From positions 681,991-745,990 of the forward strand of contig CAUYUJ010015305.1 of the NCBI GenBank assembly GCA_963575745.1: 64,000 bases of DNA. Direction: 5' to 3'. Origin of the DNA: Prorocentrum cordatum (taxonomy: Eukaryota > Sar > Dinophyceae > Prorocentrales > Prorocentraceae). The notes beneath the pieces were generated by a model that had not been told where the DNA came from, made no database searches, and saw nothing but the letters and a program-made list of their open reading frames with translations. The position numbers and the translations under genes were made by a program. Of the stretch, positions 1 through 10,584 are shown in pieces; position 1 is the first letter of the stretch, and every line of letters begins with the position of its first letter.

Positions 1-286
1 GCTGCGATGGTGGAAGCTGCATGCGATGACGACGACCACCGAACGGTATCATAAACGCAACGCGTTGCACGTCGAAGGTCGTGATGATACGGATGATGAC
101 AGACATGCCGATGGCGGCGCTGATCTCAAGTATGGCGCCGGCGATGCCAACGGTCAAGGTACTGAAAATGATGGCACTGTCGGCGACGATTAAGACAGTC
201 GGGGCCAAAGAATGCCCCCAGCAAATGAATGAAATCACCCTCTCTTCGTCTAGGCCGCTGCAGTCCGCAAGTCCCATCGGAAACAT
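1..286 (-). CDS. partial membrane-protein-like frame at left edge
   Basis: A minus-strand frame is open from an in-frame TGA near position 378 to the left edge. The first ATG is at 286-284 and a second lies three codons later. The predicted part is about 95 residues. After an acidic start (GLDEER) come two hydrophobic stretches at about residues 17-38 and 40-68, rich in Ile, Val and Ala, then a basic tail (FGGRRHR). Third codon positions are mostly C or G, which favours this strand. I do not recognise a family. It could be the N-terminal end of a channel or transporter whose remainder lies outside the window, or a chance frame. No intron signals were used to define it. Confidence 0.33.
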   Translation of the reverse strand, partial: MFPMGLADCSGLDEERVISFICWGHSLAPTVLIVADSAIIFSTLTVGIAGAILEISAAIGMSVIIRIITTFDVQRVAFMIPFGGRRHRMQLPPSQ

Positions 287-299
287 AGCTGGCGTGTGA

Positions 300-835
300 A
301 AGGTCTGCTGCACTAGGAACTCGGGAATCCCAGGGCTTCTTTATGTGACGCGCACATGGCGTGAAACGTCACGCGCTGTGCAGTGAGCATGGCCAATCTT
401 GCAACATCTTACGTGGAAAACACTTAAACCAGCAAGACAACATGTTACATTAAAAACAACACTTTAAAGGTAGGATGTGAAAACAACATGTTATGGACCA
501 CGGTGTCCAAGGGGAGGGTCCTGGGGGAGGTTCCGCCTGGTGGGGGGCGGGGGGTCCTCCTTTCCCCCCGGGGTCCTGGCGGGCCCAGGGGGGGGTCGCC
601 AATGGGGGTCCCGGGGGAAGTCTCGCCTGTGGCGGGCGTGGTCCCAGGTCAATATACCGCCCCTCCGTCCAGGGTCCTGGCGGGTCCCGGGGCGGCCGCC
701 ATGGGTCGGAGGTCCGGGGGGGGTTCGTCAGAAAGAGTCCCGAGGGAATCCCTCATGTTAGGAGGCAACTACTGGGAGGTCTTCGTTCGAAGGACTATTA
801 AGCCCCATTGGGGGGCTGCTACGCTGGATTAGGCG
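300..835. other. no recognisable gene; G-rich tract
   Basis: The first part is unremarkable and somewhat AT-rich. From about 500 to 730 the plus strand is very G-rich with repeated GGGTCC and GGCGGG words, consistent with a decayed GC minisatellite. The frames that run through it are Gly/Pro/Arg-rich products of composition and are not called as genes. Confidence 0.5.
756..780 (+). repeat. 25-bp dispersed motif, possible LTR end
   Basis: The motif TGTTAGGAGGCAACTACTGG followed by GAGGT recurs with two or three changes at 30105-30128 and as an imperfect inverted copy at 30282-30300. It starts with TGTT, as many LTRs do, but no matching LTR body could be delimited. Confidence 0.35.
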
Positions 836-915
836 CGAATTCAACGGGATTAAGCCGGATTAAACCGGATTCAGCGGTACTACGCGGGAATTAATCGGAT
901 TAAGCCGGACTGCGG
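836..915 (+). repeat. tandem GGATTAA(G)CC minisatellite
   Basis: Five or six degenerate copies of a word of about 13 bp built on GGATTAAGCC lie head to tail. Confidence 0.6.
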
Positions 916-1110
916 ACCAGTGCACAGTCAGGGTTTTGACATCCCAAGAATTGCATCCAAACCACATGTGGTGTATGGGTCAGGCATACCGCACCCCTCC
1001 GGGTCCCGGCGGGTCCTGGGAAGGATTGCCGGCAGGGGTCTCGGCGGCACAGGCCGCGAGGCCTTCGCAAGAAGGAACAAAAATCCAAAGAGATATCATG
1101 AACGCCACCC

Positions 1111-1295
1111 TACTCTGGGTTTCTTAATAAGCGTGGGGGGTACCCCCTCCGACGGGGACCAACCTCGCCTTGTCGTCGCGCCGCGACGGGGGTCGGAGCG
1201 CCTGCGGCGCGCGGTGGCTGCCCGCGACGGGGGTCGATGTGGGGCTGTCGGCGGGGTTGACGCCCCCCCCGACGCGTATTAAGAAACTCGGAGTA
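1111..1295. mobile_element. short TIR element (MITE-like)
   Basis: The left end TACTCTGGGTTTCTTAATAA and the right end, read on the other strand as TACTCCGAGTTTCTTAATAC, form terminal inverted repeats of about 26 bp with few mismatches. The inside is GC-rich with repeated CGACGGGG words and no coding capacity. A possible CACCC duplication flanks it, but the right copy is six bases beyond the TIR, so the target duplication is uncertain. Confidence 0.55.
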
Positions 1296-1299
1296 ATCA

Positions 1300-2530
1300 T
1301 CACCCCCGTCTTGGCCGCCCTCACACAAAGACAATAGCGGCTCTCCCGCCTGTCCCAAATCCGCTGAAAATCCATCCCTGGACCCCTCGCGGGGCCCATG
1401 CTGACCCACTTCTCGAGGCGGAACAGGGCGTGGCGACGACAAGCCTCCGGGAGGCCCAGAACGTTTGAAAAACCGCCAGGGCGAGCCGGCGTTGTGTCGA
1501 CCGACCCTCTTCCGAGATTGGCCTCGTCCTCGTCCTCCTCCTCCTCTTCCTCCTCCTCCTCCTCCTCCTCCGTCTCCTCCGTACTGGCCCCCAGGGCCTC
1601 TTCGCCTCCCCCGTCGTCGGCGTGGTCCCTGTTTCCGTCACGCGCTGGCCACTCATTCGGCCTGCCAGGCATCCGCACGCTGCCTGACCCTCCTCCCACA
1701 GCCCGCCGCCGCACCCCCCGACGGGGGAGGGAGCCAAGGAGAGGGTGCCGAGCCGCAGGCCGCCACGCCCCCCCCCCCCCGGCGCCGGCAAGCAGCAAAG
1801 ACAGCATCACGCGCTGCGCCGAGCGGCGGGGCTCCATCGCGACGGCTCTGCCCTGGAGGGGCCGGCGCCGGGGGCAACGTCAGGAGGGGAGAGGTTCGGC
1901 TTCGAGGTTCGACGCTTTCGGATGTTTTTTCGACGGCTCGGCGGTCTTCCAGCGGCTGGAATCCAGACTCGCCGCAGCTGCGCCTCGCCGAGAGCGTTCT
2001 GGGGGTGCTGGATCGCCCAGAACGGCCGCCAGAGAGCCAAGTCATGATTCGAAAGCCAAGGGGCAGCGTTAGGAAAGGATAGGCTCAGTTGGTGATGCAT
2101 CGACCGCCATGCAGTCGCCCATTGTTCGACGACAGGACCCCGCCCAGGAACGTGCGGTCTGGCAGGCTGCCGGGTGCCTGTCGCCGATCTATCGGCGATG
2201 CATCGCGGCTTCCAGGTCCAAGTTCCCTCACCTGAGCCAGTCCCCCCAACCTTGCCCTGCAGGGAACGGAAGGGCGAACGAGAGGCCCCGAGATCCTGTC
2301 GTCAACGTTTGCCCACGCGCAGGTCGAGTTCGCCCTATTTCGGGCCCGGGGGCTCTCACTGAGCGGTCTGACTCAAGACGTGCAGCAGAAGGATGTGGTC
2401 TCGGGCATCAATCGCTGTTTTCCACGATGCTACACCTTATTCGCGACGTCGGATCTCAGGGGAGGCCCTGGGTCCTGAGTGACGCGGGTCTGGCCAGCTT
2501 TCCATCCCCTGAGTCGTTCGGCTGGCAGTT
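1300..2530. other. no recognisable gene; contains a CTC array
   Basis: Apart from a CTC run at about 1520-1580 I see no feature. Several long open frames overlap here on both strands. Their Ser/Pro/Arg-rich or Glu-rich content comes from the array and from GC bias, so none is called. Confidence 0.4.
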
Positions 2531-2539
2531 AGCGGCGCG

Positions 2540-2660
2540 CAGAGAGGGGGCAGGGGGAAGGGGAAAGGCTTCTTAGAAGGAGGTTGCTTCGTAGAAGGCG
2601 CGGGTCTTGCATTTTTGAGAGGGCGCGTTTCACGGGCGGTCGCCTTGGGAGCATTCGGCA
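2540..2660 (+). repeat. left arm of long inverted repeat around the ACC array
   Basis: The segment with GCTTCTTAGAAGGAGG, then GTAGAAGGCGCGGG and GAGGGCGCGTT, matches in inverted orientation the segment at 4870-4990. Both are followed on the inner side by G/C homopolymer runs. Confidence 0.6.
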
Positions 2661-2904
2661 GCGCGTTTCAAAGTGGGGGCGGGGGCCCCCCAACACTCGG
2701 CGCCGTCGATCCGAACCAGGGGGACCCCCCTCCCCCCCACGCCCCCACCCTCCTCAATCCCCCCCCCTCCCCAAGGGAGGGGGGGGGGTCCCCCCCCCCG
2801 CCGCCGCTGACGCCAAGGCGCCAGCGCTGGCGGCGGCCTGCAGCGCCGACGGCAGACGCAGCGACGATGGCCAGAGAGGGCCCAGAGGCCGAAGAGGGGA
2901 AACA

Positions 2905-4430
2905 CAGATCGCTACATCCACCACCACAACAACCACCATTACCAACACCAACAACCACACCACCACCACTATCGCCACAACCACAACCACTACCACCACC
3001 ACCACAGCACATAACCACTGACATCTCCTGACCCCAAACCAAAACACGGTGGCGGGAAACGACCACACCACACCACCACCACCTGACCCAAAGCCAAAAC
3101 ACGGTGGCGGGAAACGACCACACCACACCACTACCACATGACACAAAGCCAGAAAACGGTGGCGGGAACACGGTGACCCAAAGCCAAAACACGGTGACCA
3201 CAACATCACCACCACTACGTCCACCAAAACCCACCACCATCACACCCACCACCATCACCACAAACCACCACACCACCACAACCACCACAACTACCAACGC
3301 CACCACAACTACAATCCACCACAACCCACCACAACCACCACCACCGCCACCACCACCACAAACCATCACACCACCACCACCACCAAAACCACCACCGCCA
3401 CAACCAACCACCACCACCGACCACCACCACCACCAGCACCAGTACCACCACCAGCAGAACCACCACCACCACAGCCCACCACCACCACCACAGACTACCA
3501 CGCCACCACCACCACCACCGCCACCACCACTACCACCACCACCACTACAACCCGCCACCACCACCACCGCAAACCACCACACAACCACCACCGCCAAAGC
3601 CACCACCACCACCACAACAGCCCACCACGGGACCCACCACCATCACCACCACCACCACCATCACCACCACCACACCACCACCACCACTACGCACACAACA
3701 ACCCACCACCACTGCCACCACCACCACCACCGCCACAACCACCACCATCACCACCAAAATAACTCACCACCACAACCAGAACCCACAACGCTACCACCAC
3801 CGCCACGAACCACCACACAACCACCACCACCACAACCACCACAACCCACCACAACCACCACGACCACCACCACCACCACAACCACCACCACCACCAGAAC
3901 AACCGACCACCACAACCACCATCACCACCATAAACCAGAACCACCACCACCACCGCGACCACCACCACCGCCAGCATCACCTCAACCACCACCGCCACCA
4001 CAGCCACCACCCCCACCACGAACCACCACCACCACCAGAACAACCGACCACCACAACCACCACCACAACCACCACCACAACCACCACCACCACGACCACC
4101 CATCACCACAACCATCACCACCACCACCACCACACAACCACCACCACCACAACCACAACCACAACCACACTACCACCACCACAAACCACCACGACAGACC
4201 ACCACACCACCACCGCCCCCACAACCACAACCACACCCACCGCCACCACAAATACCACCACCACCAGAAACCACCACACCACCACCACCGCCACCACCTC
4301 AACCTGCCCCCACAACCACAACAACCACCACCACCAACCACCACACCACCACCACCACCACCGACACAACCACCACCACCACCACGGCCCACCACCACCA
4401 CCACCACCTCAGAGAGGCCCCAAGAGAGAA
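2905..4430 (+). repeat. long degenerate (ACC)n array
   Basis: About 1.5 kb of CCA/CAA/CAC triplets with occasional substitutions. It creates long Thr/His/Pro-rich open frames on the plus strand and Val/Trp/Gly-rich ones on the minus strand. These are low-complexity artefacts, with no domain and no non-repeat coding segment, and are not called as genes. Polypurine/polypyrimidine asymmetry is weak because every third base is A on the C-rich strand. Confidence 0.9.
3031..3210 (+). repeat. tandem 54-bp repeat with ACACGGTGGCGGGA core
   Basis: About four head-to-tail copies, each beginning CCCAAAGCCAAAACACGGTG and ending in the ACC array. Single diverged copies of the core (CACGGTGGCGG) also occur near 4530 and 26242, so it is a dispersed word and not only part of the array. 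Confidence 0.65.
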
Positions 4431-4869
4431 GCCCAAGAGGCGCCCAGGAGGCTTCACAAATGCCCTTCAGAGGCCCCCGAGAGCCCTGAGAGCCCCCAGA
4501 AGCATCCAGTAGCACTCTGAGCCAAAACCAAGGCACGGTGGCGGAGTGTCGTCGTCGTCGCCGTCGTGGTCGTCAGCGTCGTCGCCGTCGTCCTCATCGA
4601 CGCTCCCCGCTGCCGCCCCGCCAGCCGCCGCAGGCGCCGGCGCCGGCCCAGAAAAGGAAGTCGTCGTCTTCATCGACGCAGCCCGCCACCGTTGCCAGCC
4701 GCCGCCGACGCCGGCGCCGGCCCGCCGTTAGGGAGAGAGGAAAAAAGCAGACGGGGGGGAATGTTCGACCCCTCCCCTACGTCACGGGAGAGGGGGGTGG
4801 GGTTCTAACCCCCCCCCTCAATCCAAGGGGGGGGGGTCTGGTTCCAACCCCCTTCCCCTCCAGGCGCCC

Positions 4870-4990
4870 AGAGAACGCGCTCTTTCACATCTGTAGAGAT
4901 TGCCCGCGCCTTCTAAGAAGTAGGGGAGCTTCTAAGAAGCCTTCCCCCTCCCTATCCCCCTCTGCCGCGTGGCCGAGACAGGGCCCCGGG
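4870..4990 (-). repeat. right arm of long inverted repeat around the ACC array
   Basis: Reverse complement of the 2540-2660 segment: it shares GGCTTCTTAGAAG, CTTAGAAGGCGCGGG and GAGCGCGTT in the same order. The two arms are about 2.2 kb apart and face each other. Confidence 0.6.
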
Positions 4991-5324
4991 CCCCGCGAGA
5001 AAGCCCTGGGACCACGAAAGCGGCGAAGAGCATCCAGCGCCCGCTTTCCTTCCGGAGGACGGCCGAGAGGGCTCACGGCTGGAGGCCGAACCTGCCTTGC
5101 TCCTGCTCGGCCAAAGGCCGAGCCCAATTCGTTCCGTTTCTTCGGCCGCAGCGTGGCGGGCCGCAGTAGGATCGGTTGTTGAACCACGCCGGGGCACCTT
5201 GGACACGGCACGCACCACCAGAAGAGACAACATCACACTCCCAGAGGGCAGACCCAGATGGGTCGAGGCCACCCAGATGGGCCACCCAGTTGGGTTCCGA
5301 GTAGACGGGGCAGGAGGATCTCGC

Positions 5325-5470
5325 TGTATCGCCAATGCATCGCCGACGTATCGACCGTGCACGACGATGCATCGGCGACGTCGACAGTGTATCGGCGACG
5401 CAGGCGCGAAGAAAACCGGGCTCCACATCGAGCCGCGTCGCCGATGCATCGGCGACGCGGCGCGATCCTT
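5325..5470 (+). repeat. minisatellite of GATGCATCGGCGACG words
   Basis: At least six variants of TATCGGCGATGCATCGGCGA are scattered over 145 bp. Isolated copies occur near 2190 and 16900. The word is partly palindromic around TGCA. Confidence 0.6.
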
Positions 5471-5726
5471 CGACCGCATCTGGAGGCCCAGAGTGCGTTG
5501 CACTCGTTCCCCATCTACTTCGACCCCATCTCGGAGGCCCATGCGCTCATGTGCGTTTCGTGCTCGGGCAGAATGTTTGCTTGCTTGCTGCTCCTGCTCC
5601 TGCGTGCGGCGTGTTCGTGCAGTGCCGACTTTCGGGTTGACCTAAGGCACGGCGTGGACGGTGCAACCTTGGACGATCGCGGCTTTCCAAAACTGTCGGA
5701 CACCTAGGACAGAGGAGCAACATTCC

Positions 5727-5846
5727 ACAACATGAGACCCTCCGCTGACCCAAACTGGAGAACTTTCGAGGGTGCCCTCCCCCAGGATGCACAAAAACAT
5801 CCCACAAGCATGAACAACATCAAGGTACCCTCCCCGACCCGACCAC
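5727..5846 (+). repeat. dispersed repeat, copy 1 (ACATGAGACCCTCCGCTG family)
   Basis: Shares ACATGAGACCCTCCGCTG, then GTGCCCTCCCCCAGGAT, CACAAAAACATCC and GGTACCCTC in the same order with the segment at 48910-49020. Confidence 0.6.
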
Positions 5847-5849
5847 GAT

Positions 5850-6260
5850 CTTACACCTCGGTCCGACCGCAATGCAGAGCGCTGGCGGCGTTCAGCCTGG
5901 AACGCCCGCGCGGGGATCGCCGCAACGTCGGCACGGAAAGGGACCTACCGTGCACTGCTCCCCGCAGCTCTGCATCTCCGCACCCCGGCAGTGTACGAGC
6001 CCAGGCCAGAGGTAAACAGCTCGCCCCGAATAGGAAGCGGGGGCTGCGCCCGATCACTGTCAGATGGCCATCATGTTCCCCTTCGGCATCATCCGAACAA
6101 TCTGCATCCCAAGTGTCCTACACAAGTCCACCTTGACCTTAACACCGCCATCGACATTATCGGCAACAACACCATCAAGACAGACACCATCAACAACACA
6201 ACCACCACCACCGCCATCAAGATCCTCGTCCAATAACCCCTGATGTACATTGATGATATC
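5850..6260. other. no recognisable feature
   Basis: Mixed-composition DNA between a dispersed repeat and the ATC array. I see no supported gene. Confidence 0.4.
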
Positions 6261-6264
6261 GTCC

Positions 6265-6274
6265 GCCTCGTCAC

Positions 6275-6318
<44 letters not shown>

Positions 6319-6382
6319 GCATCATCAGCATAATCATCATCAACATCATGATCATCATCGTCATCATCATCAGCATGATGTC

Positions 6383-6414
<32 letters not shown>

Positions 6415-6720
6415 GCATCATCATCATCATCATCCATCTCAGCATCATCATCATAATCATAATCATGATCACCATCATCATCATCACCACCATCATCATC
6501 ATCGTCATAATCAGCATCATCAGTATCATCATCATAATCAGTATCACCATCATCAACAACATCACAATCACCATCGTCATGATAATCATCATCAACACCA
6601 TCAGCATGCGCATCATCAGCAGCATCATCATCATCACTCCCACCGCCACCATCACCATCATCACCCTTCTCCCCATCATTACCATCATCGTCATCACCAT
6701 CATCACCACAACCATCCCAT
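6265..6720 (+). repeat. (ATC)n array
   Basis: About 450 bp of CAT/ATC triplets with TAATCA and CACCAT variants. The Ile-rich and Met-rich open frames over it are artefacts. Confidence 0.9.
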
Positions 6721-7080
6721 CATCACCATCGCCAGCCCCATCCCTCGCTCCCTACTCCTCTGGCCTGGTTGGCGGGGTCGGCGGCGGCGGGGCGACAGCG
6801 CGCCTGGCTCATGAGGCCTTGCTGCTCTTCGCTGGACGGCGACGCCGCCATCTCGTTGGGCGTCCGGCGTCCCCTGGCCTGCCCGGCGCCGCTCAAATAG
6901 GGCAAGCGGCGCCCCACCCCCTCCCCTCCACAACATGGGCCGAAGGGGCAACAAACAAAAACTGTCACCGCGACTCCAAAGACCTGCCCCGGGGTGCGCT
7001 CCGAGCAGAAATTCGCGGAGAATTCGGCAGTGGTGACAAGGACTCTCTCCGACGAGCAATGCTGTCGATATCTATTCCCG

Positions 7081-7160
7081 TCAACCTTGGCGGGGGCGAA
7101 AAAGGGCTGTGGTACGCGGGCGGGGGGGAGGCGAAACGCCTGCACGTTGCTCTTCCTGGC
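7081..7160 (+). repeat. 75-bp direct repeat, copy 1
   Basis: ACCTTGGCGGGGGCGA, a G-rich centre, and CCTGCACGTTGCTCTTCCT are repeated in the same order at 7430-7493. Confidence 0.6.
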
Positions 7161-7429
7161 ACTTCCAGGCACATCGCCTGGAGATGCCACACGAGTCGAG
7201 GAGATTTTTGCGGCAACCCATTGGATCCCCCATGTCATATTGATGGTTCTTGAAAATCGACGCTAACCGGTACTGTTCGACAGTAATCGACGCAGGTCCG
7301 CGCCAAATCGACGCTGATCGACGAAACATCGGCGCTGTCTCATCGACCCCTAGCGCACGCCATTGGATTTTACGAGAGGTGTTTCGGCGACATGCAAGGC
7401 CCCCACGAGTTGCTACCGAATCCACCTGG

Positions 7430-7493
7430 GCGGGGGCGACAGAGGGCGGCCGTACAGGGGGGGGGTCACCTGCACGTTGCTCTTCCTAGGAGT
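7430..7493 (+). repeat. 75-bp direct repeat, copy 2
   Basis: Second copy of the 7081-7160 repeat, 350 bp downstream, with an identical CCTGCACGTTGCTCTTCCT end. Confidence 0.6.
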
Positions 7494-7833
7494 AGTCATC
7501 GTCGAATCGGGACATCGGATCGGTTCGGAACGTGCGTCGGATCGGGCCGCATCGGCATGGAATCGGCATCAAAGTGGACCAGCTGCGCTAACAAGTTTGA
7601 AAAGGGGTTGGGAGGCCCAACCAACAGCTTCGCCCTAGGCGAAGCCAAGTTCCCGCTCTGTTGTACCGCAATAGCGATAGTCCCAGTAGTAAGGGGCGAG
7701 CAATATCACGCATTTTTGGCATCGATGGTAAATAATACACCTCGCGCTGAAGTGTAGCCAGATCTGGGCGGTCGGCCGCTTTGAACCAAGCAGCCGCGGA
7801 TGCACGCGTTCCCACTCACATGCAACGCCCAGC

Positions 7834-8451
7834 TCACTTTAGAGTAGGGGGAGGGAGGGAGACGAGGGCGGGGCCGTAAGGAAGGTGGACCCGCACGCAA
7901 ATTGCCTTGCCTGTGCTATTCTGTGCATACAGATACTCCTCAGGCGGCCACATGATGGGATGGCTGGCCATCCCGATACCTCCCATGCCCTGCAGGAGCA
8001 TCTCTCTGTCGATGCTCCCCTTGGTGTGACCGTCCGCACTTATATCGCGGGTGTCGCACCACTGAATACTGTGCACGATTCCTCGCTCAAGCATCTGTCG
8101 TATCCAGCTAATGTGTCCTAAAAGGGTACACTCAGTCGGCTTCTCCAAGTCTTTGCTTGGCAAGGACTTACAAACCGACACAGCATCTATGGTCAAAGTG
8201 ACCTTGATGCTCAGGCCACCCAACTCAAGTATGTCTTTCAACTGAGTGGGAGCTCGTGCATCACAGTCCTACAAGTTGCGGGCAGCTGCTAGCGTCTCTG
8301 CTGAATAGCTCGGGCGGGCCTGCAAGCGGTGAGAATTGCAGTGCGCATCGATCAAAGTGGGCGACGGGCTTACCAGATGAAGTGCTTCCACGCCGTGGCA
8401 GGTTTGCCCCGCGAATACCATAGCCTTTGACTTCGTCACCGGCGTCTCCAC
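7834..8451 (-). pseudogene. broken Copia-type retrotransposon RNase H
   Basis: On the minus strand a frame from 8451 to 7834 reads as the C-terminal RNase H part of a Ty1/Copia polyprotein. It has SHRLQARPSYSAETLAAARN (the serine-rich S-AE-A block of Copia RNase H), then TIDAVSV, then GHISWIRQMLERGIV followed by QWCDTRDISADGHTKGSIDR. The W-x(n)-ADGHTKG ending is characteristic of dinoflagellate Copia elements. One in-frame TAG at 8271-8269 separates the two blocks, and nothing upstream extends to integrase or reverse transcriptase, so this is a relic. The tail after GSIDREMLLQG is unrecognised. No LTRs were found nearby. Confidence 0.75.
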
Positions 8452-8559
8452 CCAGGCGTCGGTAACCTGAGTCGCTGCGCAGGTCGACCTCGCCCGTATG
8501 GGGCCATCGCCTGGTAGACGATCTTCTTAGGACAGGCCTGCAGTCCCCTTCTAGTCCCC

Positions 8560-8700
8560 AAAAACTGCCTCGGAAACAGCCAGGCGGAGCAAGAGCGCCT
8601 GTGGACGAGCCAAGACGCTTCCAGGGAGGCCCCCGAAACGCCCATAGGCGCCCCCGAGATGCCCCACCCCAAGAGGGCCCCCCAAAACGATTCAACAAGG
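8560..8700. repeat. short GGCC-rich decamer repeat block
   Basis: Irregular CCAAGA/GGCCCC words spaced about 10-12 bp apart, the same style as the blocks at 17900-18110, 20270-20480, 25650-26215 and 52400-53030. Confidence 0.45.
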
Positions 8701-9024
8701 TTCATTTTGAACACGGCTTTCGTTCCCTACATGGAAGCCCGGCGCCAAGACGCTTCTGCGACAACGGGGCCGACGGTAGGCCACAAACCAAGGACATCAG
8801 TCAAAACGAATAGTAAGCATCAGCGTTAAGGATGCAAGCCCCTTGGACGTCCATGAGCAGGCTTTTTAGAGCGTGTCAGGCCGTCGAAAGAGATCAAGGA
8901 TGCAACAAAGAGGCACGGATGCCATGGCACCCTTTGGAAAGTGACCCATCCCTACCATCGGTTTCGACTAAGTAGAGCATCGCGAAAAATCACCACCGGA
9001 GCCCCTGACGACATTACCCTGCGG

Positions 9025-9196
9025 CATGTTCAAGGGGTCCAGGGACACGCAAATAAAGAAACACAAATAAAAGGATCCCCAAAATGTTTCCATATTTGGG
9101 GGGTTTTCGTCTTCCCCCCCCCCTTCCCATATTTTCCCATATTTTCTGGGCAACGCCGACTGATTGTGTCTGTGTGTTTTTTCCCCTCCTGACACG
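9025..9196 (+). repeat. dispersed 170-bp repeat, copy 1 (CCATATTTTC family)
   Basis: Order of parts: CATGTTCAAGGGGTCC, then ACACAAATAAA words, then CCATATTTGGGG, a run of C, CCCATATTTTCCCATATTTT and CTGGG, ending TTGTGTCTGTGTG. Copies 2 and 3 (9341-9509, 31111-31285) have the same order. It is AT-rich against GC-rich surroundings and has no coding capacity. Confidence 0.8.
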
Positions 9197-9340
9197 TCTC
9201 AAGCCCGATCGGAGCGCGAGGGCACCGCGGCCAGGCGAGGCGGCGAACGCGCACAGCGCGCGTCGACGGCAGCCCGGAGCCCCCTCTTCGCGTGATCCCG
9301 TGATCCCGCGGCGCAGCCGTCCAGCTCCCTGAGGCTACGT

Positions 9341-9509
9341 ACATGAAGGGGCCCTGGGACATACACAAATAAAGAAGCACAAAAAAACAGATTCCCAGTA
9401 TTGTCCATATTTTCTGGGTTTTGTCTTCCCCCCCCCCCTTCCCATATTTTCCCATATTTTCTGGGGAATCGCCGACTAGTTGTGTCTGTGTGTTTCTTTC
9501 CATCCTGAG
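9341..9509 (+). repeat. dispersed 170-bp repeat, copy 2 (CCATATTTTC family)
   Basis: Same part order as copy 1, 145 bp away. The CCATATTTTC...CTGGG word is present twice, separated by TTTTGTCTTCCCCC. It is followed directly by a member of the GCGTCGTG repeat. Confidence 0.8.
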
Positions 9510-9514
9510 TACAG

Positions 9515-9640
9515 CAGGTTCGCGTCGTGCCGACTTCGGCGTTGGTTTCTGACACCGCGGGGATCGTTCAACCTTGAACGATCGGCCGTTTCGGGAACGT
9601 CAGAATCGTTCCACATCGAACGATTCTGGGTCGCCCGCGG
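9515..9640 (+). repeat. GCGTCGTGCCGAC repeat with two hairpins, copy 1
   Basis: Shares GGTTCGCGTCGTGCCGAC, TCGGCGTTGG, GACACCGCGGGGATCG and TTGAACGATCGGCC with 27233-27325. It contains two palindromes, GATCGTTCAACCTTGAACGA(TC) and CAGAATCGTTC...GAACGATTCTG, able to form stems of 9-11 bp. Confidence 0.65.
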
Positions 9641-9889
9641 CATGCTAAGCTGAACGCCGCTGGCGGGGTCGCTGCCGGTCGACACGACACGAACCTACCG
9701 TACGCGGCGCACTGGAGGGGAAGGCAAAATGGGGAACAGAAAAAAGAGATGCAGCAGCAACAAGGTCAGCGGTCCTGCTGCGGCTGCGGCGGCATCTCCC
9801 AGCTACGGCCAAACTTATTGCGCTTGTCAGTCTGTATGTTAGCATTGCTGTTCTTAGTATGTGTCCTTTCTTCAGTTTAGTATGCTTAT

Positions 9890-10110
9890 TATTGGTCCTC
9901 CCCCTCCTTCCTCCCCCTCCTCCCCACCCTCCTCCATTCAGCACCACACGATCGCGGGCACTCATTGTCGCAAGATCTGCTGAGGGCGGGTGCGCACATT
10001 GTGCTGCTCCTCCTCCTCTTTCTTCCTCCTCCTCCTCTCCCTCCTCCTCCTCCACCTCCTCCCCCTCCTTCCCCCACCCTCCTCCTCCATCCCTCTTCTG
10101 GACAAATAGC
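9890..10110 (+). repeat. (CTC)n polypyrimidine array
   Basis: CCTCCT-rich tract interrupted by about 80 bp of unique sequence. It belongs to the composite repeat whose 82-bp units follow at 10204. Confidence 0.8.
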
Positions 10111-10203
10111 TCCTCCCCTGTCGCACCCTCAGGATGGTCGAATGGAAGGACCATGCGTTTCGTCTGAGACGTCCTCACCATTGATGGTCCTGAAACTTGA
10201 ACT

Positions 10204-10370
10204 TTGCAAGAGCTTCACGGATGGAGGGCGAGTCGCTTTCAACATGTGGCTCTCGCCTTAACGCCGCCTGCACTCGTCTTAAACATTTGCAAGGGCTTCA
10301 CGGAGGGAGGGCGGGCGGTCTTCAACATGTGGCTCTCGCCTCAGCGTCTCGCACATTCGTGCACTGATCC
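10204..10370 (+). repeat. 82-bp tandem repeat, two units
   Basis: Unit: TTGCAAGAGCTTCACGGATG, GAGGGCG, TTTCAACATGTGGCTCTCGC, then CACTCGTCTTAAAC. Two units are followed by another CTC array. The same units follow CTC arrays at 51282-51531 and 52156-52295. Confidence 0.8.
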
Positions 10371-10584
10371 TCCTCCTAATCCTCCTCCTCCTCTTCCAGC
10401 CCATCTTGCAACCCTTGCGCTCCAATCTAGAAGGCCAACATCGATTCGGCATGGCTCTCCCTGATGGTCGCCCCCTCTCCCAGGGGGCTCGATCCAATCG
10501 AGGCAATAAGCGCCCTCCGCGCTGGCCCACTGCCGCCGCCACGAGGGAGGCCCAGAAGAGGCCCAGCAAAGCCAAACGACGAAC

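Noticed and set aside
3104-4489. Thr/His/Pro-rich open frame of 461 residues
   Set aside because: Entirely a translation of the ACC array; no non-repeat domain, and several other phases are open as well.
6089-7253. Met-rich and Ile-rich frames resembling membrane proteins
   Set aside because: Translations of the ATC array.
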